A stretch of DNA of 64,000 nt from Allobosea sp. Root381 (GCF_001429395.1 NZ_LMJT01000043.1:2627-66626), one strand, 5' to 3'. Numbered from the stretch's first letter, positions 33,547 through 41,254 are shown. Notes: a model not told the origin generated them from the sequence alone. Numbers and translations: made by a program.

Positions 33547-34311
33547 ATGTCTGAGGATATTATTCTATCTACCTCGGGCCTCACCAAGGAATTTCGTGGA
33601 TTCACCGCGGTCAACGGCGTCGACCTGAAGGTGAAGCGCGGAACCATCCACGCGTTGATTGGCCCGAACGGCGCCGGCAAGACGACATGCTTCAATCTGC
33701 TGACCAAGTTTCTCAGCCCGAGCAAGGGTTCGATCGTCTATAACGGCCGCGACATCACCCGCGAGAAGCCGGCCGAGATCGCCCGGCTGGGGCTGGTTCG
33801 CTCCTTCCAGATCTCGGCGGTGTTCCCGCAGCTCAGCGTCAAGACCAATGTCCGGATCGCGCTGCAGCGCAAACGCGGCGACTCCTTCGATTTCTGGCGC
33901 TCGGAGGAGGTGCTGAAGCCGCTCGACGAGGAAGCGCTGCGGCTGGTCGAGGCGGTCGGCCTCTCCGCCTTCGCCGAATTGCCGGCGGTCGAGCTCAGCT
34001 ACGGCCGCAAGCGCGCCTTGGAGATCGCGACCACGCTCGCGCTCGAGCCGGAGATGATGCTGCTCGACGAGCCGATGGCCGGCATGGGCCGCGAGGATGT
34101 CGAGCGCATCGAGGCACTGATCCGCAAGGTCTCGAAGAACCGCACCATCCTGATGGTCGAGCACAATCTCTCCGTGGTGGCCTCGCTGTCGGACCGCATC
34201 ACCGTGCTGGCGCGCGGGCAGGTGCTGGCGGAGGGCGACTACGCCCATGTCTCGAAGGACCCGCGCGTGATCGAGGCCTATATCGGTTCGGGGGTCGGTC
34301 ATGGTCACTGA
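33547..34311 (+). CDS. livG: Branched-chain amino acid-type ABC transporter ATP-binding protein LivG
   Basis: ATPase of 254 residues. Walker A is LIGPNGAGKTTCFNLLT, the LivG-type insert is GLVRSFQISAVFPQLSVK, the variant signature is ELSYGRKRALEIATTLALEP, and Walker B is MMLLDEPMAGMGREDVERI. The C-terminal RVIEAYIGSG is LivG-like. The signature reads LSYGRKR in place of LSGGQ-like forms, as is usual for LivG. It is the first gene of the livG-livF-livK-livH-livM block and overlaps livF by 11 bp. Confidence 0.93.
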   Translation: MSEDIILSTSGLTKEFRGFTAVNGVDLKVKRGTIHALIGPNGAGKTTCFNLLTKFLSPSKGSIVYNGRDITREKPAEIARLGLVRSFQISAVFPQLSVKTNVRIALQRKRGDSFDFWRSEEVLKPLDEEALRLVEAVGLSAFAELPAVELSYGRKRALEIATTLALEPEMMLLDEPMAGMGREDVERIEALIRKVSKNRTILMVEHNLSVVASLSDRITVLARGQVLAEGDYAHVSKDPRVIEAYIGSGVGHGH

Positions 34312-35044
34312 AACGCTGGAGCGGCCGGTGGCGGGCACCGCCAAAGGGCCGCTGCTGAAGGTGCGCGGGCTCGAGGCCTGGTATGGCGAGAGCCATGTGC
34401 TGCACGGCATCGATTTCGAGGTCGCGCCCGGCGAGGTGGTGACGCTGCTAGGCCGCAACGGCGCCGGCAAGACCACGACGCTGAAGTCGATCATGGGCGT
34501 GATCGGCAAGCGCAAGGGCTCGGTGGTTTTCGAAGGTCAGGAAACCATTTCGCTGCCGTCGCGCGCCATCGCCCGGCTCGGCATCGGCTATGTGCCGGAG
34601 GAACGTGGCATCTATGCCTCGCTCTCCGTCGAGGAGAACCTGATGCTCCCGCCGCGGGTGCGGCCGGGCGGGCTCTCGCTCGAGCAGATCTTCACGCTGT
34701 TCCCCAACATCAAGGAGCGGCTGAAGAGCCAGGGCACCAAGCTCTCGGGTGGCGAGCAGCAGATGCTGGCGATCGGCCGCATCCTGCGCACCGGCGCGCA
34801 TTTCCTGCTGCTGGACGAGCCGACCGAAGGCCTCGCCCCCGTCATCATCGACCAGATCGGCGCCACCATCCGCAAGCTCAAGCAGGAGGGTTACACGATC
34901 ATCCTGGTCGAGCAGAACTTCCGCTTCGCCCAGACGGTGGCGGACCGCCACTATGTCGTCGAGCAGGGCAAGGTGATCGACATGATCCCCAATGCCGAAC
35001 TCGACGCCAATATCGACAAGCTGCACGGCTATCTCGGGGTCTGA
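34301..35044 (+). CDS. livF: Branched-chain amino acid-type ABC transporter ATP-binding protein LivF
   Basis: Second ATPase, 247 residues. The family start is LLKVRGLEAWYGESHVLHGI. Walker A is LLGRNGAGKTTTLKSIMG, the LivF-typical IGYVPEERGIYASLSVEENL follows, the signature is KLSGGEQQMLAIGRILRT, and Walker B is FLLLDEPTEGLAPVII. The frame overlaps livG by 11 bp, which suggests coupled translation. A perfect hairpin starts at its stop codon. Confidence 0.93.
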   Translation: MVTETLERPVAGTAKGPLLKVRGLEAWYGESHVLHGIDFEVAPGEVVTLLGRNGAGKTTTLKSIMGVIGKRKGSVVFEGQETISLPSRAIARLGIGYVPEERGIYASLSVEENLMLPPRVRPGGLSLEQIFTLFPNIKERLKSQGTKLSGGEQQMLAIGRILRTGAHFLLLDEPTEGLAPVIIDQIGATIRKLKQEGYTIILVEQNFRFAQTVADRHYVVEQGKVIDMIPNAELDANIDKLHGYLGV

Positions 35045-35063
35045 TCGCCGCAACGGCGATCAG
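35041..35063 (+). promoter_or_regulatory. Hairpin at the livF stop codon
   Basis: CTGATCGCCG, loop CAA, CGGCGATCAG: a perfect 10-bp stem that includes the livF stop. No T-run follows, so it is more likely an mRNA-processing or stabilising hairpin in front of the binding-protein gene than a terminator. Confidence 0.55.
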
Positions 35064-35128
35064 AGGCTCCCAATCCGAGGCAAATCGGACAACACGTCGA
35101 AAACGACGCCATTTCAGGGGAGAGACAG

Positions 35129-36334
35129 ATGAAACTCAAGACATTCCTGACCACGACCGCGTTCGCCGCGCTGCTGGCGGCGCCCGCGCTCGCCCAGCAG
35201 ATCAGCATCAAGGCCGGCGTCCTCAACGATCGCTCCGGCCTCTATGCCGACCTTTCCGGCGAAGGCTCGGTCATCGCCGCCCGCATGGCGGTCGAGGACT
35301 TCAAGGCCGCCGACAAGGGCATCAAGGTCGAGATCGTCTCGGCCGACCACCAGAACAAGCCCGATGTCGGCTCGACCATCGCCCGCACCTGGTACGACCA
35401 GGACGGCGTCGACCTGATCCTCGACGTGCCGACCTCCTCGGTTGCGCTGGCGGTGCACCAGATCACCAAGGAAAAGAACAAGATCCACATCAATTCCGGC
35501 GCCGCCTCGTCGGACATCACCGGCAAGCTTTGCACGCCGAATACCGTGCACTGGACCTATGACACCTATGCGCTGGCCCAGGGCACCGGCGGCGCGATGG
35601 TGAAGGCCGGCGGCGACACCTGGTTCTTCATGACCGCGGACTACGCCTTCGGCCATGCTCTGGAGCGCGACACGGCGGCGATCGTGACCAAGAACGGCGG
35701 CAAGGTGCTCGGCGCCGTCCGCACGCCCTTCCCCGGCACGGACTTCTCCTCCTTCCTGCTGCAGGCGCAGGCCTCCAAGGCCAAGGTCATCGGGCTCGCG
35801 AACGCCGGCGGCGACACGATCAACTCGATCAAGCAGGCGGGCGAGTTCGGCATCGTCGCAGGCGGCCAGAAGCTCGCGGGGCTGCTCGTCTTCCTCACCG
35901 ACGTGCATTCGCTCGGGCTCGCAACCGCGCAGGGCCTCGTCCTGACCGAATCCTTCTACTGGGACACCAACGACCAGACCCGCGGCTGGTCCGAGCGCTT
36001 CGCCAAGGCGAATGGCGGCAAGAAGCCGACCATGGTGCAGGCCGGCGTCTATTCCGGTATGCTGCACTATCTCAAGGCGGTCGAGGCGGCGAAGAGCAAG
36101 GACACCGCCGCGGTGATGGCCAAGATGAAGGAGCTGCCGACGGACGACCCGCTGTTCGGGAAGGGCACGGTGCGCGCCGACGGCCGCAAGATGCACGACA
36201 TGTATCTGTTCGAGGTCAAGAAGCCGGCCGAGTCGAAGGGCCCGTGGGACTACTACAAGCAGATCGCCGTGCTGCCGGCCGAGCAGGCCTTCCGCCCGCT
36301 CGCCGATGGCGATTGCCCGCTCGTCAAGAAGTGA
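35129..36334 (+). CDS. ABC transporter periplasmic substrate-binding protein (LivK-type)
   Basis: Peripla_BP_6 family protein of 401 residues. The signal peptide is MKLKTFLTTTAFAALLAAPA with the likely cut after ALA. The mature part starts QISIKAGVLNDRSGLYADLS, and goes on with VVSADHQ-like and WYDQDGVDLILDVPTSSVAL segments and HWTYDTYALAQGTGGAMVK. The start follows GGGGAGAG. It is encoded inside the liv block. Binding proteins of this group also bind amides, urea or aromatic acids, so leucine-type transport is only the default guess. Confidence 0.9.
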   Translation: MKLKTFLTTTAFAALLAAPALAQQISIKAGVLNDRSGLYADLSGEGSVIAARMAVEDFKAADKGIKVEIVSADHQNKPDVGSTIARTWYDQDGVDLILDVPTSSVALAVHQITKEKNKIHINSGAASSDITGKLCTPNTVHWTYDTYALAQGTGGAMVKAGGDTWFFMTADYAFGHALERDTAAIVTKNGGKVLGAVRTPFPGTDFSSFLLQAQASKAKVIGLANAGGDTINSIKQAGEFGIVAGGQKLAGLLVFLTDVHSLGLATAQGLVLTESFYWDTNDQTRGWSERFAKANGGKKPTMVQAGVYSGMLHYLKAVEAAKSKDTAAVMAKMKELPTDDPLFGKGTVRADGRKMHDMYLFEVKKPAESKGPWDYYKQIAVLPAEQAFRPLADGDCPLVKK

Positions 36335-36345
36335 GCATCCATGAA

Positions 36346-36429
36346 CGTCATTCCCGGGCTTGACCCGGGAATCTCATGACCCGAGGGCGCTGGTTGTCGA
36401 GATGGTCGGGCCAAGCCCGACCATGACGC
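36346..36429. repeat. Intergenic palindromic element, CTCGGG family, within the liv operon
   Basis: CGTCATTCCCGGGCTTGACC with CCGGGAATC forms the left hairpin; GATGGTCGGGCC with GCCCGACCATGACG forms the right one. The right part is nearly the same as in the element at 50641-50737. It lies between the binding-protein gene and livH. Confidence 0.8.
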
Positions 36430-36461
36430 GCCAGCGTCCGCCTTAACGATCTGAGTCCTGC

Positions 36462-37349
36462 ATGTTCGAGCTTCTCGGTATTCCGCCCCAGGCGCTGTTC
36501 GGCCAGGTCCTCCTCGGCCTGATCAACGGCTCGTTCTACGCGATCCTCAGCCTCGGGCTGGCGGTGATCTTCGGGCTGCTCAACATCATCAACTTCAGCC
36601 ATGGCGCCCAGTACATGATGGGCGCCTTCGTCGCCTGGATGTGCCTGAACTATCTCGGCATCAACTACTGGGCGGCGCTGCTGATCGCACCGCTGATCGT
36701 CGGCGTTACCGGCGTCGCGATCGAGCGATTGTTGCTCAAGCGCATAGCGCATGTCGACCATCTCTACGGGCTGCTGCTGACCTTCGGCCTGGCGCTGATC
36801 ATCCAGGGCCTGTTCCGCAACCAGTACGGCTCGTCGGGCCTGCCCTACCAGATCCCGGCGGAGCTCCGCGGCGGGCAGAATCTCGGCTTCATGTTCCTGC
36901 CCTATTACCGCGGCTGGGTCGTCGTCGCCTCGCTCGTGGTCTGTCTCGCGACCTGGTTCCTGATCGAGAAGACCAGGCTCGGCGCCTATCTGCGCGCCGC
37001 GACCGAGAACCCGACCCTGACCCAGGCCTTCGGCATCAACGTGCCGCTGCTGGTGACGCTGACCTACGGCTTCGGCGTAGCGCTGGCGGGCTTCGCCGGC
37101 GTGCTCGCCGCGCCGATCTACTCGGTCAACCCGAACATGGGCGCAGACCTGATCATCGTCGTCTTTGCGGTCGTCGTCATCGGCGGCATGGGCTCGATCC
37201 TCGGCGCCATCGTCACCGGCTTTTCGCTCGGCGTGATCGAGGGGCTGACCAAGGTGTTCTATCCCGAGGCCTCGGCGACGGTGATCTTCATCATCATGGT
37301 CCTGGTGCTGCTGGTGCGACCGGCCGGGCTGTTCGGACGGGCCGCGTGA
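36462..37349 (+). CDS. livH: Branched-chain amino acid-type ABC permease LivH
   Basis: Membrane permease of 295 residues with about eight hydrophobic helices. It opens with LFGQVLLGLINGSFYAILSL and has GLAVIFGLLNIINFSHGAQY, the NFSHG motif of LivH. Later come RAATENPTLTQAFGINV in the cytoplasmic coupling loop and VVVIGGMGSILGAIVTGFSL near the end. It pairs with LivM, 34 bp downstream. Confidence 0.93.
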   Translation: MFELLGIPPQALFGQVLLGLINGSFYAILSLGLAVIFGLLNIINFSHGAQYMMGAFVAWMCLNYLGINYWAALLIAPLIVGVTGVAIERLLLKRIAHVDHLYGLLLTFGLALIIQGLFRNQYGSSGLPYQIPAELRGGQNLGFMFLPYYRGWVVVASLVVCLATWFLIEKTRLGAYLRAATENPTLTQAFGINVPLLVTLTYGFGVALAGFAGVLAAPIYSVNPNMGADLIIVVFAVVVIGGMGSILGAIVTGFSLGVIEGLTKVFYPEASATVIFIIMVLVLLVRPAGLFGRAA

Positions 37350-37383
37350 TGGCCGCCCGCCACGACGAGACGAGGATTTGACC

Positions 37384-38373
37384 ATGGCCGATATCGCCAC
37401 CATCGACGCCGCCGCCGCCCCGCTCTCGGACGAGGCCGCCAGGGCCACGCAGCGCCTGCACCGCGCCATCATGATCGGGCTCGCGGTCGCGCTGGTGATC
37501 GCGCCTTTCGTCGCCTACCCCGTCTTCGTGATGAAGGTGCTGTGCTTCGCGCTGTTCGCGCTCGCCTTCAACCTGCTGCTCGGCTATGGCGGCCTGCTCT
37601 CCTTCGGCCACGCCGCCTATTTCGGCATGGCGAGCTATGTCTGCGCCTATGTCGCCAAGAACTGGGGCCTGACGCCGGAGCTCTCGATCCTGCTCGGCAC
37701 CGTGGTCGCGGCCGGGCTCGGCGCCCTGTTCGGCGCGCTGGCGATCCGCCGGCAGGGCATCTACTTCGCCATGATCACGCTGGCGCTGGCGCAGATGGTG
37801 TTCTTCTTCTCGCTGCAGACGCCGCGCTTCACCGGCGGCGAGGACGGCATCCAGGCGGTGCCGCGCGGCAGGCTCTTCGGCGTCATCGACCTCGCCGACG
37901 ACCGGACGCTCTACTGGCTCGTCGCCGCGATCTTCATGGCCGGCCTGCTGGCGATCTACCGCATCATCCACTCGCCCTTCGGGCAGGTCTGCAAGGCGAT
38001 CCGGGACAACGAGCCGCGCGCGATCTCGCTCGGCTACCGCGCCAACCAGTACAAGCTCGCCGTCTTCGTGCTCTCGGCGGCGCTGGCCGGCCTCGCCGGC
38101 TCGACCAAGGCGATCGTCTTCCAGCTGGCGTCGTTGACCGACGTGCACTGGTCGATGTCGGGCGAGGTCGTGCTGATGACGCTGGTCGGCGGTCTCGGCA
38201 CCGTCTTCGGGCCGATCGCCGGCGCGATCGTCATCGTCTCGATGCAGAACTACCTCGCCTCGCTCGGCGCCTGGGTGACGGTGGTGCAGGGCGTGATCTT
38301 CGTGATCTGCGTGCTGACTTTCCGCGAAGGCATCGTCGGCGTCATCAGCAAGTGGATCAAGAAGCCGCTCTGA
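37384..38373 (+). CDS. livM: Branched-chain amino acid-type ABC permease LivM
   Basis: Second permease, 329 residues and about nine hydrophobic helices. Markers are ALAFNLLLGYGGLLSFGHAA (the LLSFGHA motif of LivM), AIRDNEPRAISLGYRANQYK in the coupling loop, and VVLMTLVGGLGTVFGPIAGA. ATG at 37384; a TTG two codons earlier is also in frame. Its 3' end converges with the gene at 38383, with 9 bp between. Confidence 0.93.
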   Translation: MADIATIDAAAAPLSDEAARATQRLHRAIMIGLAVALVIAPFVAYPVFVMKVLCFALFALAFNLLLGYGGLLSFGHAAYFGMASYVCAYVAKNWGLTPELSILLGTVVAAGLGALFGALAIRRQGIYFAMITLALAQMVFFFSLQTPRFTGGEDGIQAVPRGRLFGVIDLADDRTLYWLVAAIFMAGLLAIYRIIHSPFGQVCKAIRDNEPRAISLGYRANQYKLAVFVLSAALAGLAGSTKAIVFQLASLTDVHWSMSGEVVLMTLVGGLGTVFGPIAGAIVIVSMQNYLASLGAWVTVVQGVIFVICVLTFREGIVGVISKWIKKPL

Positions 38374-38382
38374 GCCAGGGCG

Positions 38383-38874
38383 CTAGACGAAACCGATCCA
38401 GCGGCCGGCGACGAGCACGCACAGCCAGAGCGTGAAGGAGGCGAGCGCGCTCACCCTTACGCGCCATGACGGCCGCTGCGTCGCCAGCGCCTCGGCAAGC
38501 TTGCCGCCGCGATGCTGGAAAACGATGTTGGCCAGCGCCAGCGCAAGCAAAGAGAGCTTGGCAAGCAAGGCCGGGTTGGCAGCATATTCGGCCGGCTTCA
38601 CCGTGAAGAGCCAGGCGCCGGTGGCGAGCGCCAGCGCGAGGCCGAAGCCGGCGGCGCGGACCAGGAACGGCCCCAGCACCGCGAGCGGCGCAGCCCCGCG
38701 CAGCAGGCCGGCGAGGCGCAGATCCAGCGGCAGGATGGCGCCGACGAGCAGGCCGATCCCGAGGATATGGGCGGCGTTGACGAAGAGATAGGCCGTGCCG
38801 GAACGCTGCAGCCACAGCGCGCCCGGCCAGTGTCCCAGCGCCTCGATCAGCCCCATCCGGCTCAGCCCCCCCAT
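38383..38874 (-). CDS. Four-helix membrane protein, DUF6644/DUF2214-like
   Basis: Protein of 163 residues with four hydrophobic helices. LQRSGTAYLFVNAAHILGIG leads in, followed by LLVGAILPLDLRLAGLL, GFGLALALATGAWLFTVKPA and LLAKLSLLALALANIVF, with histidines inside or next to helices (AAHILG, FQHRGG). The pattern resembles the small DUF6644 or DUF2214 membrane families; I am not sure which. ATG at 38874 or 38856. It follows the DUF6152-like gene by 16 bp, so the two are probably one operon. Confidence 0.6.
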   Translation of the reverse strand: MGGLSRMGLIEALGHWPGALWLQRSGTAYLFVNAAHILGIGLLVGAILPLDLRLAGLLRGAAPLAVLGPFLVRAAGFGLALALATGAWLFTVKPAEYAANPALLAKLSLLALALANIVFQHRGGKLAEALATQRPSWRVRVSALASFTLWLCVLVAGRWIGFV

Positions 38875-38890
38875 CCCGCCAGCCCGCGGC

Positions 38891-39277
38891 TCAGTTCGTG
38901 CGGATGCGCTCGGGGTACATGTCGTAGTTCTTGCCGGCGATGGTGATGCGCACCGCCTTCATGTGCAGCTTGGCCTTGTCGAGATGGCGGTTGCCGAGCG
39001 CGGTGATGGCATCGCCGACCTTGGCGCTGTCGCCGCGGAAGCCGGAACGCTCGGTCTGGTTCGGATTGCCGAGATCGACCTGCCAGAGTTTGCCCTCCGA
39101 CTCGACCATCAGCATCGGATGCGGCGGCGCCATCGAGATCTTGCTGATCTTGCCCTGCAGCGTCATCTGCTCGCCCTCGGCCCAGGCCCAGCCGTGATGG
39201 GCGAACACCGGCAGCGCGGCGAGAGTGCCGGCCGCGGCGAGCGCGAGCACGAAACGGCGACGGTTCAGCATCGTCAT
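38891..39277 (-). CDS. Exported DUF6152-like protein
   Basis: Secreted protein of 128 residues. The signal sequence, LNRRRFVLALAAAGTLAALP, has an RRRF Tat-like start and is cut near FAHHG. The mature domain begins HHGWAWAEGEQMTLQGKISK and contains MAPPHPMLMVESEGKLWQVD, a small beta-rich domain as in DUF6152 proteins. The histidine-rich first residues could bind metal. ATG at 39277 (MTMLNRRRF); a longer open frame is not supported. It is encoded just before the four-helix membrane protein. Confidence 0.7.
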   Translation of the reverse strand: MTMLNRRRFVLALAAAGTLAALPVFAHHGWAWAEGEQMTLQGKISKISMAPPHPMLMVESEGKLWQVDLGNPNQTERSGFRGDSAKVGDAITALGNRHLDKAKLHMKAVRITIAGKNYDMYPERIRTN

Positions 39278-39407
39278 GGCGGTTCTCCTCGTTGTGCGCG
39301 CCGCACAGGCGCTGCGATCTGCAACGAGACTGGCACGGACGGGTTGCAGCCGGGCCATCACATCTGCGTTGGGGGTGGGAGCCGCGACGCCCAGCGCCTT
39401 CTCCCCG

Positions 39408-39511
39408 CGTCATGCTCGGGCTTGACCCGAGCATCTCTGGCCGAAGGAGGCTCCCGCGCCCGCTGGTCCTTGAGATTCTCGGGTCGACCTTCGGTCGCCC
39501 GAGAACGACGC
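39408..39511. repeat. Intergenic palindromic element, CTCGGG family
   Basis: Left hairpin GCGTCATGCTCGGGC / GACCCGAGCATC; right hairpin GAGATTCTCGGG / GCCCGAGAACGACGC. It is the longest copy, with a 30-base spacer (CCGAAGGAGGCTCCCGCGCC region) between the halves. Confidence 0.75.
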
Positions 39512-39999
39512 ACACGCCTTCGCCCGCCCGCGTTTCCGCGTTCGGTGGGAATGAGGGGCAGCGGAGCGCCGCGAGGCGCGGGGGATATAGGCCGCTTCCA
39601 TTGAGCCAGGATGCGGCGCGGAAGGATTGAGCCACCTTCCGCACGCCCCGTGGCGCTCCGCCATCGGCGATTTTATAACTCCGGGCCGCGCTTCTCGTCC
39701 GGCAGCTCGGCGTCCCCTCGTCCCGCGATGCCAGTTCGGCTCTTCGCCTCGTCGCATCTCGGGCCGGGCTTTGCCTCCCCGCCGATCCTCCCAGCGAGCT
39801 CCTCGCACAGGGGCCGTAGTACCCCCAGGGCGGTGCCCCGAAGCCTCCCGGGAGCGGATCGTAACTCCACCCGCAGGCGCCGCCCTCATCCCGCCTCTGG
39901 CATACCTCCGGATGGCTGCCCCTCGGGGATGAGGTGGGCCGAGGATAGGCGTGGGGCGCAAGGGCGGGGATTAGTTTTGGCGAGGGACCGCAACGGCCT
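39512..39999. other. Gene-free stretch with no assigned function
   Basis: About 490 bases with no convincing gene. Open frames exist on both strands, but they are Arg/Pro/Gly-rich and lack ribosome sites. Several short self-complementary parts are visible, such as GGCTGCCCCTCGGGGATGAG near 39915 and CCCCAGGGCGGTGCCCC at 39822-39838. ATTTTATAACT at 39669 is the only AT-rich patch. It could hold a structured RNA or decayed repeats. Confidence 0.4.
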
Positions 40000-40140
40000 T
40001 CCTTCTCCCGGATGGGAGAAGGTGGCGCGGAGCGCCGGATGAGGGTGTGCGGGTGTCGCAGAAGGCGCGGCGACTCCGTTACCGCCTGACGATCAGCGGC
40101 AGTCCCTCATCCCTGCCCTTCTCCCACACGGGAGAAGGGT
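40000..40140. repeat. Palindromic element, CCTTCTCCC family
   Basis: The left part, CCTTCTCCCGGATGGGAGAAGG and GGATGAGGG (about 40001-40045), is mirrored by the right part, CCCTCATCC and CCCTTCTCCCACACGGGAGAAGGG (about 40105-40138), with about 60 bp between. Each part has its own GGGAGAAGG hairpin. This is a third repeat family, distinct from the CTCGGG and CATTGCGAG ones. Confidence 0.7.
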
Positions 40141-40168
40141 TCCTCGCGCGTCACCTTCAACGCGCGCC

Positions 40169-40591
40169 CTACTCCACCGCCCAGAACGCCCGCGCGCCCG
40201 GCGGCAGCTCGGCCAGCGCGCGCTCGAAGGCTTGCGGCTCGACATGCCGACGCAGCGCCCGGGCGACGTCGGCGATGCCGCTTTCGGGAATGATGTTGTG
40301 GTCGCCGCGAAACGCCATCGCCTCCCGGGCCAGCTCCGCCCGCCCCGCGAAGGGCTTTGGCGGCTGCGAGCGATCCCAGTCCTGCAGGAACATCGCCGCC
40401 AGCAGCGGCGGCAGGGCGTCGGCGAAGACGAGCCCCTGCTCGGCCGTCAGCCGCGCAGGGAAGGTGACGAGCACGGCCAGCACCGACTGCCAAGTCTGGT
40501 GCGTGGTGGCATGGCTCAGCTCATCGCGCGCATCGAGCAGGAAGCGCTCGAGATCGCGCGAGGCGTGGACGAAGGTGGAGGGGACGGTCAT
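40169..40591 (-). CDS. DUF2267 domain protein
   Basis: Protein of 140 residues that matches the DUF2267 family along its length. It starts MTVPSTFVHASRDLERFLLD, then SHATTHQTWQSVLAVLVTFP, LTAEQGLVFADALPPLLAAM, DWDRSQPPKPFAGRAEL and ALRRHVEPQAFERALAELPP. The family consists of two helical repeats of unknown function. ATG at 40591 fits the family; the longer frame to 40666 runs into the small ORF before it. Confidence 0.85.
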   Translation of the reverse strand: MTVPSTFVHASRDLERFLLDARDELSHATTHQTWQSVLAVLVTFPARLTAEQGLVFADALPPLLAAMFLQDWDRSQPPKPFAGRAELAREAMAFRGDHNIIPESGIADVARALRRHVEPQAFERALAELPPGARAFWAVE

Positions 40592-40632
40592 GGCGGCGAG
40601 GATAGGCGGAGCTGTCCTCGCCAGCCACTGCG

Positions 40633-40803
40633 CTATTTCGCCCAGTGCCCCAAGACCCATTCCCACTGACCTCGACTATAATCGTAGCGCCAGTGAGCTC
40701 GGACCCATTTGGTCTTCCCTAGCGGGCGCAACGTCTTCATGTTTTGCAGCCGGTCCAGCGGCTTCAAAGGCCGAAGCGGCTTGAGCGGCCTGATCTTACG
40801 CAT
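40633..40803 (-). CDS. 56-residue basic, Trp-rich small protein
   Basis: Unrecognised small gene. It starts at ATG 40803, seven bases after GGGAG, and stops at TAG 40633. The N-terminal half repeats a basic pattern, RKIRPLKPLRPLKPLDRLQ. The C-terminal part, VRAHWRYDYSRGQWEWVLGHW, has four Trp and resembles the YxWxxGHW motif of small exported alphaproteobacterial proteins, although no signal peptide is seen. It lies between the DUF2188 terminator and the DUF2267 gene, on the same strand, 41 bp from the latter. A ribosome site and codon use suited to the region support it. Confidence 0.6.
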   Translation of the reverse strand: MRKIRPLKPLRPLKPLDRLQNMKTLRPLGKTKWVRAHWRYDYSRGQWEWVLGHWAK

Positions 40804-40817
40804 TTTGCAGCTCCCAT

Positions 40818-40849
40818 AAAAAGTAAGCCGCGCCGATGCGCGGCTTACT
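40818..40849 (-). terminator. Rho-independent terminator or attenuator after the DUF2188 gene
   Basis: On the minus strand AGTAAGCCGCGC, loop ATCG, GCGCGGCTTACT forms a perfect 12-bp stem (40822-40849), followed by TTTTTAT. It starts 1 bp beyond the DUF2188 stop and ends 15 bp before the start of the 56-residue ORF. Confidence 0.88.
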
Positions 40850-40850
40850 C

Positions 40851-41075
40851 TCAGCCCTTGGGCGGATAAGGATCATTGCCATACGACCAAGCTTCGCGGA
40901 ATTTCGCATCCTTGCCCTGAATCCGAAGCTCCGATCCCTGGTTCCGGGCAATTTCGCGGCCCCGCTCGATGGCTTGCGCCTGCGTGTCGAAGGCGCCGGT
41001 CAAACGGCTATTACCTTCGCCGCGTACGCCCCACCCTTCTCCGTTCCGAACAACGTACTGGTTCTTCTTCGTCAT
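40851..41075 (-). CDS. DUF2188 domain protein
   Basis: Protein of 74 residues: TKKNQYVVRNGEGWGVRGEG, then AFDTQAQAIERGREIARNQG, LRIQGKDAKFREAWSYGNDP and a PYPPKG end, the usual DUF2188 pattern (a small beta-alpha unit of unknown role, often near plasmid or phage genes). ATG at 41075 follows AAAGGACGAAG. An open extension to 41144 is not family-like. It is divergent from the XRE gene, with three inverted repeats in between that could serve as operators for both. Confidence 0.85.
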   Translation of the reverse strand: MTKKNQYVVRNGEGWGVRGEGNSRLTGAFDTQAQAIERGREIARNQGSELRIQGKDAKFREAWSYGNDPYPPKG

Positions 41076-41151
41076 GAACTTCGTCCTTTGACTTGGCCAA
41101 CCGAGGAAAACCAACGCAACTCCTTGACACCGTGCGCCAGACATGATTCCC

Positions 41152-41205
41152 GTCTCTCTAAAGAGGCAGTCTCACGACAGAGACGAACCGTCTCACGTAT
41201 GAGAC
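41152..41205. promoter_or_regulatory. Three 16-bp operator-like inverted repeats (GTCTC-N6-GAGAC)
   Basis: GTCTC TCTAAA GAGGC (41152-41167), GTCTC ACGACA GAGAC (41169-41184) and GTCTC ACGTAT GAGAC (41190-41205). Sites two and three have perfect arms; site one has one mismatch. Sites start 17 and 21 bp apart, the latter being two helical turns. They lie between the divergent DUF2188 and XRE genes, just before a TATGGT -10-like sequence at 41208. They are probably bound by the XRE repressor encoded downstream. Confidence 0.75.
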
Positions 41206-41254
41206 GCTATGGTATTGATGGGCTCCCGTCAAGCGACCGTCAAAAGGAGCATGG

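Noticed and set aside
39410..39961. Minus-strand frame of 183 codons in the gene-free zone
   Set aside because: Runs through a palindromic repeat, is rich in Arg/Gly/Pro, and lacks a ribosome site and family motifs.
39512..39999. tmRNA, RNase P RNA or SRP RNA
   Set aside because: I looked for their conserved sequence blocks on both strands and found none.
40592..40666. Longer start for the DUF2267 gene
   Set aside because: It overlaps the small ORF ending at 40633, and the family begins at the MTVP start.
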